Below are positions 1-7,981 of a DNA stretch of 29,140 bases, piece after piece. Made by a program: the position numbers and the translations under genes. Within the stretch, counting starts at the first letter, position 1, and each line of letters begins with the position of its first letter. A model generated the notes under the pieces. It was not told the DNA's origin. It searched no databases and was given only the letters and a program-made list of their open reading frames with translations. The DNA is from DASWFI01 sp036394315 (GTDB lineage Bacteria; Patescibacteriota; Doudnabacteria; UBA920; O2-02-FULL-48-8), in assembly GCA_036394315.1 (NCBI GenBank), contig DASWFI010000145.1:1-29140 (forward strand). Direction: 5' to 3'.

Positions 1-183
1 CAATTTATTAAGCAGGATAATATTGGATACAAACATGCAATTGACCAATTGGCATCTGTTGAAAATGAAATCCGGGTATTAAAAATGTTACAAAAGGAAT
101 TTTATCCCTTTTTTATACGCGAAAGGAGCGAGTTAATAACATTAATTTTAAAAATGCGTTTTAAAAAAGTAAGAGAGGTGTGA
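1..183 (+). CDS. C-terminal end of an unrecognised protein (partial)
   Basis: An open frame enters from the left edge and reads about 60 codons to a TGA at 181-183. The peptide is rich in charged residues and Leu/Ile and looks helical (it contains VENEIRVLKML and ends KKVREV). The next gene starts one base after this stop, so the two are probably co-transcribed and translationally coupled. If the downstream gene is a HipS-like protein, this position in a hipBST-type operon would hold the HipB regulator, but I see no helix-turn-helix in the visible part. The 5' end lies outside the window and no function is assigned. Confidence 0.5.
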   Translation, partial: QFIKQDNIGYKHAIDQLASVENEIRVLKMLQKEFYPFFIRERSELITLILKMRFKKVREV

Positions 184-184
184 T

Positions 185-586
185 ATGATTAATAAACTAA
201 AACGGTTATTTAACAAAAACCCTGATGATCAAGCAGGTCATGTGCCATTGAATGAAAAAGTGACATTTATTCTTGTCGTAGATGATATTAAACTAGCAGA
301 ATTGAAAAGCGAAAATGGGGAATGGATATTTAAGTACACGGAGGAATTTAAGAAACATGTAGATAAATACAATTTGATTGTTGGTTTCCCCGATATTCAT
401 AAAGAGTACCGCAGTGAAAATCTTTGGCCGTTTTTTCAAATACGTATACCTGGTTTGAAACAACCCTCTGTACAGGCTATCTTAAAAAATGAGAATATTG
501 ATCAGCAAAATGAGGTGGAGCTTCTGAAGCGATTTGGTCGGAAAACTATTGCGAATCCATATGAACTCCAGTTGGCGAGCTATTAA
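185..586 (+). CDS. Small protein resembling the HipA N-terminal subdomain (HipS-like)
   Basis: A 133-residue protein. From about residue 39 it follows the pattern of the N-terminal subdomain of HipA-type kinases: a short beta segment (AELKSENGEWIFKYTEEF), then a segment where HipA has its LFPFFxxLLPEG motif (here ENLWPFFQIRIPG), then ELLKRFGRKTIANPYELQ, resembling the 'LL.RFG.DTIGA' stretch. In Bacteroidota and in HipBST systems this subdomain is a separate gene beside the kinase. The kinase would be expected next on the plus strand, but an IS256 element begins 8 bases after the stop and no kinase follows, so this may be an orphan or separated partner. The first 25 residues are not part of the recognised pattern. 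The call rests on motif resemblance only. Confidence 0.45.
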   Translation: MINKLKRLFNKNPDDQAGHVPLNEKVTFILVVDDIKLAELKSENGEWIFKYTEEFKKHVDKYNLIVGFPDIHKEYRSENLWPFFQIRIPGLKQPSVQAILKNENIDQQNEVELLKRFGRKTIANPYELQLASY

Positions 587-594
587 ATTAGGAG

Positions 595-620
595 AGTATA
601 AAATACTTTGTGTAAATAAG
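595..620 (+). repeat. Left terminal inverted repeat of the IS256 element
   Basis: Begins AGTATAAAATACTTTGTGTA at the outer edge and matches the reverse complement of 1983-2008 at 22 of 26 positions by eye. It lies 12 bases from the transposase stop codon. Confidence 0.75.
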
Positions 621-632
621 TAACGCACTGCA

Positions 633-1841
633 TTAGAGCCGGCATCTGTTTTCAAAGATAGTTAAGAACTGGTGCAGAACAAGCCCCCAGTTGTGTAGGG
701 TCGCATTCCACTTTTTTTCGATATTCATAAGGGCTAGGTAGACCGCTTTCTGGGCAGCCATATCATCGGTGAACTGAACTTTTGTTTTGATATACTTCCG
801 GATGCCCCGGTTCACATTTTCAATCGTGTTGGTCGTATAGATGATCTTACGGATCTCCATCGGAAAATCAAAGTAGCTGGTTAGGTTGTCCCAGTTCGTT
901 TTCCAGGACAGGATAGCATGCTTGTATTTCTGCTCCCATTTAGCCGCAAAACCGGCCAGGGCGTGTTCTGCAGCGTCCCTATTGGGCGCGGCATAGACCT
1001 CTTTAAGATCAGCGCAAAAAGCCTTCCGGTCTTTCCAAACCACATATTTACAGCTATTTCGGATCTGATGCACGATGCACAGTTGAGTGACCGTTTCTGG
1101 AAAAACGCCCTTAATGGCGTCCGTAAACCTCTTCAGGTTATCGGTACAGGCGATCAGGATATCTTCTACGCCTCGGGCCTTCAGATCGGTCAGCACGCTC
1201 ATCCAAAAGGAAGCGGATTCGGTTTCAGCCATCCACATCCCCAGGATTTCTTTGAGGCCATCTTTTTTCAGGCCGATAACCAGGTAAATACACTTGTTGA
1301 TGTACTTGCCATTCTGTTTCACTTTAAGCACAATGCCATCCATCCAAACGGCAAAATAGACCGGCTCCAGTGGACGGTTCTGCCATTCTTTTACAAGCTC
1401 TATCACCTTGTTAGTCACATTGGAGATGGTCCCTTCGCTTACGTCCACTCCGTAGGCCTGCTTTACCTGTTCACTGATGTCCGAAGTGGTCATACCCCGG
1501 CTGTACATGCCGATTATAGCCTCTTCCAGCTTATCGCTCATGCGCTGGCCCTTCGGTATGAGTTGTGGCTCGAAGTCGCTTTTTCGGTCCCGGGGAATTT
1601 TCAGCACCAGGTCCCCTAGCGTTTCTGTCTTGACCTTTTTGGTATAGCTGCCGTTACGGCTGTTGCCGGAGTTGCGACCTTCCGGACTATGCTTCTCATA
1701 GCCCAGGTGCTCATCGAGCTCGCCTTTGAGCATTTCTTCCACCCCCTGCTTATACAGGTCACTGAAAAAGGATTGAAACTCCTCTTTGCTCTTGAATTGC
1801 TTGAAAAAATCTTTCGGGAAATTTGATTGTTCTTTGTCCAT
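633..1841 (-). CDS. IS256-family transposase
   Basis: 402 residues, the usual size for the family. It catalyses cut-out/paste or copy-out transposition of the surrounding element with a DDE active site. The triad is visible: Asp168 in VWMDGIVLKVK, Asp234 in IACTDNLKRF, and Glu341 in TTNTIENVNR. The C/H motif CIVHQIRNS at 255-263 is the IS256 signature around the inserted alpha-helical domain. The N-terminal region (ELDEHLGYEKH, 41-51, followed by RNSGNSRNGSYTKKV) is also typical. The ATG at 1841 gives a full-length protein. No frameshift or stop is seen. The other frames open across this gene are shadows of it. Confidence 0.93.
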   Translation of the reverse strand: MDKEQSNFPKDFFKQFKSKEEFQSFFSDLYKQGVEEMLKGELDEHLGYEKHSPEGRNSGNSRNGSYTKKVKTETLGDLVLKIPRDRKSDFEPQLIPKGQRMSDKLEEAIIGMYSRGMTTSDISEQVKQAYGVDVSEGTISNVTNKVIELVKEWQNRPLEPVYFAVWMDGIVLKVKQNGKYINKCIYLVIGLKKDGLKEILGMWMAETESASFWMSVLTDLKARGVEDILIACTDNLKRFTDAIKGVFPETVTQLCIVHQIRNSCKYVVWKDRKAFCADLKEVYAAPNRDAAEHALAGFAAKWEQKYKHAILSWKTNWDNLTSYFDFPMEIRKIIYTTNTIENVNRGIRKYIKTKVQFTDDMAAQKAVYLALMNIEKKWNATLHNWGLVLHQFLTIFENRCRL

Positions 1842-1889
1842 AAATCTGTATTAAAGGTAATAAAAAACGGGGCCATTTTTTGCCGCCGT

Positions 1890-1966
1890 CCCAGGCAGGT
1901 GGAGCGAAGTGAGGCGGAGCGTAGCGGAGCCGAACGAAGCGGAACCTGCCTGGGGGATTAACCCCC
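1890..1966. other. Stem-loop cluster between the IS right end and the transposase start
   Basis: Perfect 11-bp inverted arms CCCAGGCAGGT (1890-1900) and ACCTGCCTGGG (1944-1954) enclose a 43-nt purine-rich segment made of repeated GGAGCG / GAAGCGG units. A second small hairpin (GGGGG-ATTAA-CCCCC, 1952-1966) overlaps the right arm. It lies upstream of the transposase inside the element. A structure here could block transcription entering from outside, as known for some other insertion sequences; that role is inferred. Confidence 0.5.
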
Positions 1967-1982
1967 TAATACAGTTAATTAC

Positions 1983-2008
1983 CACATTTACACAAAGAAC
2001 TTTATACT
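1983..2008 (-). repeat. Right terminal inverted repeat of the IS256 element
   Basis: The reverse complement reads AGTATAAAGTTCTTTGTGTA from the outer edge and matches the left repeat with four mismatches. The transposase promoter should lie between here and 1841. Confidence 0.75.
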
Positions 2009-2091
2009 ACCACTTCACAGGGAACGGAGCTATTCCGGGGTCTTTTTCTTAATCGCTTCGTAGGCGCCGGTGTAGGAAATTTGGAAATATA

Positions 2092-2808
2092 TCAATATTC
2101 CCAATTAGTATGACTTATAGGCAATTTGTTAAGTTCCATCTTTAGTTGCTTCCAATTCGGTAAAAAAGTGTCCATATAATGTAGAAATCTTTCGTTGTGG
2201 TGCCTTTCCAATAGATGAATCATCTCATGGACGATTATATATTGCAGACAATGCACAGGTTTCTTTGCCAATTCAAGATTCAGCCAAATTCCTTTTCTCT
2301 CAATATTGCATGAACCCCATTTTGTTTTCATGAGTTTTATTCCCCAATATGTAGCTTTTACCCCGATTTTCTTTTCCCACTTTTCAAGCAATTGGGGAAT
2401 TTGTTTTTTTAGTTGCTCGCGATACCAACCATTCATCAGTTCATGTCTCTTTGCTGTTGGAGTCTCTTTACGCACGTACATGTCAATGTAAGTTTTGCTT
2501 CGCAAAACAATTTTATTCCTGGTTTCCGTTTCAATTACTCTCAACAAGTATCTTTTGCCATGATAGTAATGACTTTCTCTTGTTTTGTATTCTCTTGGCA
2601 TCTGCCGTTCCTGTCCTTCAAATTTTCGTTGATTTCTTTTTATCCAACTTAATTTTGAAATAGCAAACAATCTCACTGTTTCGTCATTCACTCTAATTGG
2701 TGCGGCAATACGAATTCGACCTGTCGGGGGATACACGGCAAGATGGATATTCTTAATATCTTTACGAACCACATCTATTTGGATATTGCTAATAGTGATT
2801 TGTCCCAT
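2092..2808 (-). CDS. YgjP-like (DUF45) zinc metallopeptidase of the type I R-M operon
   Basis: A 238-residue protein of the YgjP/DUF45 family. The zinc site is clear: VHEMIHLLERHHNERF has HExxH at 194-198 and a third His at 203/204, with the family motif TKWGSC at 162-167. The family is often encoded last in type I restriction operons. Its role there is unproven; a protease acting on the translocase or a maturation factor is possible. The ATG (2808) follows the hsdR stop (2811-2809) with no gap, so it is translated as the last gene of the operon. Just beyond its 3' end the minus strand carries a short coding-like tail (TGAYEAIKKKTPE, stop at 2030-2032), perhaps the remnant of a gene cut by the IS rearrangement. 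Confidence 0.88.
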   Translation of the reverse strand: MGQITISNIQIDVVRKDIKNIHLAVYPPTGRIRIAAPIRVNDETVRLFAISKLSWIKRNQRKFEGQERQMPREYKTRESHYYHGKRYLLRVIETETRNKIVLRSKTYIDMYVRKETPTAKRHELMNGWYREQLKKQIPQLLEKWEKKIGVKATYWGIKLMKTKWGSCNIERKGIWLNLELAKKPVHCLQYIIVHEMIHLLERHHNERFLHYMDTFLPNWKQLKMELNKLPISHTNWEY

Positions 2809-5800
2809 TCAATAATCCCGCTGATTTTTTATCAAGTCAATAATTCGAATCACTTCTTCTTCTTCTTCTGTTATGCCATACTCCTTCAAAACTGTCTTAA
2901 CAGCTTCTTCAACTTTCCTTCTCTTAATAGTCGTGTCTCTCCAACGATCTTTCTTTACTGAAAGAATTTTATTGTCCAACGCAATTGCTAATGCTTCATT
3001 CTTTCCAGTATTGTCAAATAAATTTCTTCTTGCTGCTGTGTCTAGCGAAGCAGGATATTCAACAGAATTGCCCGGTTTTTTCACTTCGGTTGTTAATGCA
3101 ACAATATCGTTCAGGTATTGCTCATATTCAATTGTCTGCTCCTTTCTCAGTTTAATTAATTCATCCAACAGCACACTCATCTTGTCGTAATACATTGGAT
3201 TGGTTGGTGATTCTTCTATAATAACTCTACGTAAATTGTTCTCAATCGTTTCAGCCATTGCATCCTTGTCATCTCGGATATTTTTAGGTAGATCATTTAC
3301 AGCATCTTTTCCCTTGGTTACAAGCAATTCCACTAGACTCAAATCATCAAATTTTGACAGCACTCTGCTTTCTTCTGCACCTATGTATGCGTCAATTAAG
3401 TGCCTCATCGCAGGTTCGTACTGTTTCAAATCTACGTAATCGCCACTTGCAATCTGAATTTCTTTTCGCAAATTTTCAAAATGGTTAACATCGTTTTTAA
3501 CCCTCTCCACTTGCTGCTGCGTGTATCCCGCCTTGTCCATTTCATCTGCAACGTTTGCGTAGGCGCGAATGAGTGCAATAGTGAGTTTGTAAAGTGTAAC
3601 CCTTCTTTGCTCTGTGTCTTTCAGTTCGTCAGGGTTTTCAGTATTTGATCCGCAAAAATATTTTATATGAGCTAACGTGTCTTTCGGTGGTTCAACTGCT
3701 TCACATAGCGCTTTGATTTGTTCCAATGCTTCGCCCAATCTTTCTTTTCCTTTTTCTAATCTGTCTTTCAGCAATCCCTCAACGTCTTCTTTGATATATG
3801 CATCAAAGGCGCCTGATGTGTAGTCATGATAAACGGTTTTCAAACTGTCAAACAAATCCATATAATCAACAATATAGCCATAGTCTTTATCCTCTCCGTC
3901 TAATCGATTTACTCGGCAAACTGCTTGAAACAACCCATGGTCTTTTAGTCGTTTGTCAATGTATAAGTAGGTTGCGCTCGGTGCATCAAAACCTGTGAGC
4001 AATTTGTTCACGACAATCAGTAATTTCATTTGTGCAGGTTCTTTCACAAACTTCTCTTTCACTTCGCTTTCAAATTGCTCAACTTTTTTCAATGCCTTCT
4101 CCGGATCTTCATTAAAATATTCCGCGAGCATTTTTTTGTAGATTTCATAGCGCTGTAATTTCTCTGTGTAGCCTTCTCCAGTTTCTTCGCCTTTGATATC
4201 AGCATATGTAGGAACAAATGATGTAACAATTGCACAGTTTTTCAATCCTGCTTCCTGGAACAACTGATAGTATCGACAGGCATTATAAATACTGTCCGAA
4301 ACCAGCAAAGCATTTCCACGACCGTTTTGCAGGCGTTCTTTCTTCTCGAAATCCAGCATCACGTCCATCACTATTTTGCTCAACCGCTCTTTTGAACTGA
4401 ATACTTTCTTTATTGTTCCCCACTTTTGTTTCAATTCTGTTTTTGCAAAATCTGTTAGTCCTTTTGTTTTCAAGTCAAACCACTCATCGATCTTTTCTTT
4501 TGATAAGAGTTTCTGCTCCACATCTCTTGCCTCATAGCGCAAATCCAAAACAACTTTATCGGCAACGGCTTCGTCAAATTTGTAAGTGTGAATGAACGGA
4601 CCAAAAACTTGTTGGCTTGTCTGCTTATCCTTTCTAAGCAATGGTGTCCCGGTGAACCCGACAAAGATGGCATCGGGCAACAAAGCTTTCATCCCTTCAT
4701 GTAATTTGCCAGACTGAGTTCTATGGCACTCATCCACAAATACATAGAAATCTCCCTTTGCTTTAAAATTTTGAGGTAATGCATTTCGTAAATCTTTAAG
4801 GTAAGCATTATAATCATCTTCATCAGCTTCTTCTTTTCCTTTAAATTTGTGAACCAGTGAACAAATCAGATTCGGTGCATTTTCATTCACTTTTTCAATT
4901 AAGTCTTTTCCACTTTTAGTACGATAAATGTTTTCGGCAACCCCGTTATAAACTTTTTCAATCTGCTCATCCAATTCTGCCCGGTCGGTAATTATAAGCA
5001 CTCTTGAATTGTAGTTGAATTGGTGAATCCATTTGCTCAGCCAAACCATTGTCAAGCTTTTTCCGCTTCCTTGGGTATGCCAAATAATACCTCCTTGTTT
5101 TCGCTGGACGAAATCCTGTGCTGCCTTCACTCCAAAATACTGATTTGGCCTGCTCAGTTTTTTTATTCCACGGTCAAACACAATAAAGTCATGCAGAAAT
5201 TCAATCAGGCGCTCTTTGTTGAGTAGTTCAATTATATTTTTGTCCAGCGGTGAGTTATAGTTTGCAGTCAGAGCTCTGAGTGATTTTGTGATTTCAAGCA
5301 GATAATTGTCATTTTGGTTTTGTTTTTCACTAACTTCCCTCCACTTCAAAAAGTTTTTTTCTTTATTGGTTGTTGGGTCAATTGCGCCATATCGCAAGCC
5401 TTCAATATCATTACCTGCCATCACATATTGAATGGTACTGAAAAACGGTTTGATGAAAATATGCTTTTGATTATCCAGGTTCTGACGGATACCTTCTGAA
5501 ACTGAAACGGTGCTTCGCTTCAATTCTAAAACGCCAATGGCAATTCCGTTAATATAAAGAACAATGTCTGGTCTTTTGTCGTGAATGCCTTTTATGGTTA
5601 CTTCTTCTGCAATGGCAAAATCATTTTTTAGCGGATCTTCCCAATCAATTAGCCAAACTGTTTTTTTGTTAGCTCCCACTTCCAGCTTCACTTCCACACC
5701 ATATCTCAGCATGGAATAAACTTCCTTGTTTACATCATATAAAGTTTTACTCTGGTTAGCAACTGCTTTGGAGAACTTTTCAATGGCTTTTTTTATGAGA

Positions 5801-6354
5801 ACAGAACTGTATTTATTGCTTCCGGAAAGATATTGCTCCAGAATTTCTATCTCAACATTGCTGTTGCTTTCTCTTTCTTCCCAATTTCCCAAACAACGAT
5901 AATGTAATGCATTCTTAAATAGTGATACGACTCGGTTTTGCGTAGTTCTTTCAATCTGACCAACCTTTGATTGGGAAGAACCTTCTTGGATTTTTTTTAC
6001 GATGCCTTTGCTTAATTGATTTGAAAACAATTTATCAGGTGGCGTCATGATCAAGCCTTCAGCCGGAAGCATTTCTTCAGTTACAACACCTCTGTAAACA
6101 TCTGCTTCCATTGTTTTTGAAGACTTGAAAGCGCCAATCAAATAACTACTTCCGCTTGTTTCATACACTGTTCTTAAATCCTTACTGCCGGTAAGAAAAA
6201 GACTAGAATCTTCCATATTTACCTTTTTTCCTATGTAAGTAAGTTTTTCATCATCAAGCAAAACGAAAATAAAATTGTTTTCTCGTTCGTCTTCACAGAA
6301 AACGAGTGTAGGTACATCGAAATAATATAGATCTTTTTTTACGGTTAATTTCAT
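2809..6354 (-). CDS. hsdR: Type I restriction enzyme, R subunit, with an extra N-terminal domain
   Basis: 1181 residues. It is the ATP-dependent DNA translocase and endonuclease of the R-M complex. The conserved HsdR part begins near residue 134 (IERTTQNRVVSLFKNAL). PD-ExK nuclease residues are Asp263 (KRPDIVLYING) and Glu277-x-Lys279 (VLELKRS). The SF2 motor has Walker A TQGSGKS at 427-433, DECH at 541-544, TGTP at 568-571, and the motif VI region KDHGLFQAVCRVNRL. All key residues are present. Residues 1-130 (starting MKLTVKKDLYYFDVPTLVFC) precede the usual HsdR start and form an apparent separate domain that I cannot place in the standard HsdR architecture. The start codon overlaps the preceding 127-codon gene by 4 bases, supporting this long start and linking the two functionally. 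Confidence 0.95.
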   Translation of the reverse strand: MKLTVKKDLYYFDVPTLVFCEDERENNFIFVLLDDEKLTYIGKKVNMEDSSLFLTGSKDLRTVYETSGSSYLIGAFKSSKTMEADVYRGVVTEEMLPAEGLIMTPPDKLFSNQLSKGIVKKIQEGSSQSKVGQIERTTQNRVVSLFKNALHYRCLGNWEERESNSNVEIEILEQYLSGSNKYSSVLIKKAIEKFSKAVANQSKTLYDVNKEVYSMLRYGVEVKLEVGANKKTVWLIDWEDPLKNDFAIAEEVTIKGIHDKRPDIVLYINGIAIGVLELKRSTVSVSEGIRQNLDNQKHIFIKPFFSTIQYVMAGNDIEGLRYGAIDPTTNKEKNFLKWREVSEKQNQNDNYLLEITKSLRALTANYNSPLDKNIIELLNKERLIEFLHDFIVFDRGIKKLSRPNQYFGVKAAQDFVQRKQGGIIWHTQGSGKSLTMVWLSKWIHQFNYNSRVLIITDRAELDEQIEKVYNGVAENIYRTKSGKDLIEKVNENAPNLICSLVHKFKGKEEADEDDYNAYLKDLRNALPQNFKAKGDFYVFVDECHRTQSGKLHEGMKALLPDAIFVGFTGTPLLRKDKQTSQQVFGPFIHTYKFDEAVADKVVLDLRYEARDVEQKLLSKEKIDEWFDLKTKGLTDFAKTELKQKWGTIKKVFSSKERLSKIVMDVMLDFEKKERLQNGRGNALLVSDSIYNACRYYQLFQEAGLKNCAIVTSFVPTYADIKGEETGEGYTEKLQRYEIYKKMLAEYFNEDPEKALKKVEQFESEVKEKFVKEPAQMKLLIVVNKLLTGFDAPSATYLYIDKRLKDHGLFQAVCRVNRLDGEDKDYGYIVDYMDLFDSLKTVYHDYTSGAFDAYIKEDVEGLLKDRLEKGKERLGEALEQIKALCEAVEPPKDTLAHIKYFCGSNTENPDELKDTEQRRVTLYKLTIALIRAYANVADEMDKAGYTQQQVERVKNDVNHFENLRKEIQIASGDYVDLKQYEPAMRHLIDAYIGAEESRVLSKFDDLSLVELLVTKGKDAVNDLPKNIRDDKDAMAETIENNLRRVIIEESPTNPMYYDKMSVLLDELIKLRKEQTIEYEQYLNDIVALTTEVKKPGNSVEYPASLDTAARRNLFDNTGKNEALAIALDNKILSVKKDRWRDTTIKRRKVEEAVKTVLKEYGITEEEEEVIRIIDLIKNQRDY

Positions 6355-6734
6355 GGTCCTACTATTTGAACTATTACTGTTTCAATACTAAATTCATTTG
6401 AGCGCCACCATGAATGGTGGCCGTTGCTAAATGTTTTTTTAAGCATGCCATCTTCCGGCCTGAGTATCATGGTTGCGATAAAGCCCTGTTTATTTTTCAG
6501 AGCCGGAGTTTTGGAATAACCATTTCTTATGCCGTCCAGTGAATCATAAATCGAAACTGATTTTGAAATGCACGGGTCTATTTCAAATCCTTCCCTAACT
6601 GGAGTTGGCAGGAAGCAGTCCGAAGTTACAGGATTATGCTTGACAACACGATAAAATGGCTTGACGCCGTCCGGTTGAAACGCGTCTTCGTGGGGGCAAG
6701 GGCCACAATTGGTTATATTTTCAAAGTAAGGCAT
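6351..6734 (-). CDS. Small conserved-type protein between hsdS and hsdR (unknown function)
   Basis: 127 residues, no membrane segment or signal. Notable features are an N-terminal NCGPCPHEDAF, a PFYRVVKHNPVTSDCFLP stretch, a middle Cys (PCISKSVSIYDS), and a C-terminal HHSWWRSNEF. The pattern 'YRLVK.NPPT..DF ... HHTWW' is familiar to me from small hypothetical proteins encoded next to proteins with a domain resembling the HsdR N-terminal extension here, but I cannot name the family. It starts 2 bases after the hsdS stop and overlaps the hsdR start by 4 bases (ATGA), so it is fully embedded in the operon. A small accessory, inhibitor or specificity partner of the HsdR N-terminal domain is the simplest inference. 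Confidence 0.75.
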   Translation of the reverse strand: MPYFENITNCGPCPHEDAFQPDGVKPFYRVVKHNPVTSDCFLPTPVREGFEIDPCISKSVSIYDSLDGIRNGYSKTPALKNKQGFIATMILRPEDGMLKKTFSNGHHSWWRSNEFSIETVIVQIVGP

Positions 6735-6736
6735 AC

Positions 6737-7981
6737 TTAGATTAATCTGATTTTTCCGGTTAATAGTTCCTGCATCATACCTTGCTTAATCATTTTGAAC
6801 TTTTCCAATTTCTTTTGCAATATCTCGATCTCCTCTTCCATGTCAGTGAGAATTTCAGCAATATGCCTCTGTTCATTTACATCCGGCGGTAGATTTAAAA
6901 TCAATTCTTGATATTCATTTCCATTTATTCCAGGTTGCCCTGTTCGCATTGAATTTGTTTGAATCCAGTCTCTGTAACTTTTTATTTGAGTGAAGTATTT
7001 CAGATATTCTGGCATCAAAATTTCAGGGTTGGGTTTTACACGAATTAAAAATCCCGCAAAAACAAGTTTGCCGTCTCTTGGGTCATACAAATAAGTCTTT
7101 CCAACGCTCGCCCCAGTTCGTGCAAAAACTAAATCGCTATTTTCAAGATAATATGCAGATGAAAGAATATTGTTTACTGAAACAATATTCTTTTTTGAGT
7201 ATTTACCATCTTCTGTAATGTCTGTAATTCTCAAATATAATGGTAATGATTCATTGAATGGAACTGCGGCAGCATTTATCCCGTAATCAGGATTTTGAAG
7301 TAAGCAATCGCCCAACCTTTTTTCAACCCAACCTTCCTTCGGTCTCATCAACTCCTGAATAGCACCTTGCCTGATGTTTCTTTTTTTGACAATGAATTTT
7401 TCTAATTCAGAAACGAGTTTGTCTGCGTCATTCAATGCTGTGGCAATGGCGGTTTGTTCTTCTTTGGTGGGGGGGAGAGGAATTGGGAATTTCTTAATCC
7501 TCGTTAATGCAAGTTTTGGTTGAGCGCCAAAGGTTTTTTCCGATTCAATTCTGGTTTGAATCAATGAGGACGTCAGAATATTCAAAAGGTAATCTCTATC
7601 ACAAATAATGTTTGTTAATCTATCCGCATTTTCTGTGAGATTCGCTCCATCAAGTTCAATTGGAATCTTACCTATTATCCCCAAACTACCTGCAACTGAA
7701 ATGAAAATATCTTCTACGAAGATTCGGTAGTTTTTTATGAAGCGATAAACATCATCAGGAACAAATTGAAGTGCACTTGTATTAACCCCTCCCATAAACA
7801 TATCTGTCACCCGAATGTATGGATGTGATGTTTCCTTATTCACCAACCTCTTTCCTAATGGAAGCCGCTTTCCGCTTTTGACGTCTGCAACTTCTTCAAC
7901 TAACTTTACTTCCCAATCACTTGGAATTAAACCAACTTCCGTTTTTTGAAAGCCAATTTCTATATCGATTGATTCTACCAT
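6737..7981 (-). CDS. hsdS: Type I R-M specificity subunit
   Basis: 414 residues. It binds the bipartite DNA target and bridges the M and R subunits. Two target-recognition domains are each followed by a conserved helical spacer: the central one (EEQTAIATALNDADKLVSEL, near 180-198) and the C-terminal one (EQRHIAEILTDMEEEIEILQ). Each ends in a similar sequence (RQGAIQELM and KQGMMQELLTGKIRL), the usual HsdS internal duplication. The ATG overlaps the end of hsdM by 7 bases. Both recognition domains look complete, so the subunit is probably functional; the target sequence cannot be read from sequence. Confidence 0.95.
   Translation of the reverse strand: MVESIDIEIGFQKTEVGLIPSDWEVKLVEEVADVKSGKRLPLGKRLVNKETSHPYIRVTDMFMGGVNTSALQFVPDDVYRFIKNYRIFVEDIFISVAGSLGIIGKIPIELDGANLTENADRLTNIICDRDYLLNILTSSLIQTRIESEKTFGAQPKLALTRIKKFPIPLPPTKEEQTAIATALNDADKLVSELEKFIVKKRNIRQGAIQELMRPKEGWVEKRLGDCLLQNPDYGINAAAVPFNESLPLYLRITDITEDGKYSKKNIVSVNNILSSAYYLENSDLVFARTGASVGKTYLYDPRDGKLVFAGFLIRVKPNPEILMPEYLKYFTQIKSYRDWIQTNSMRTGQPGINGNEYQELILNLPPDVNEQRHIAEILTDMEEEIEILQKKLEKFKMIKQGMMQELLTGKIRLI

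Larger units (their letters stand above)
595..2008 (-). mobile_element. IS256-family insertion sequence
   Basis: A 1.41-kb element with one transposase gene on the minus strand and terminal inverted repeats of about 26 bp at 595-620 and 1983-2008 (22 of 26 positions match, sharing AGTATAAA and CTTTGTGTAAAT). Size, single gene and repeat length fit IS256-like elements, which usually make 8-9 bp target duplications. The flanks here are ATTAGGAG on the left and ACCACTTC on the right, so no duplication is visible. This suggests a rearrangement after insertion, for example recombination between two copies. The transposase frame is intact, so the copy may be active. Confidence 0.85.

Noticed and set aside
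918..1619. Long plus-strand open frame inside the transposase gene
   Set aside because: It is antisense to an intact IS256 transposase with all its motifs, and its peptide has no domain-like pattern.
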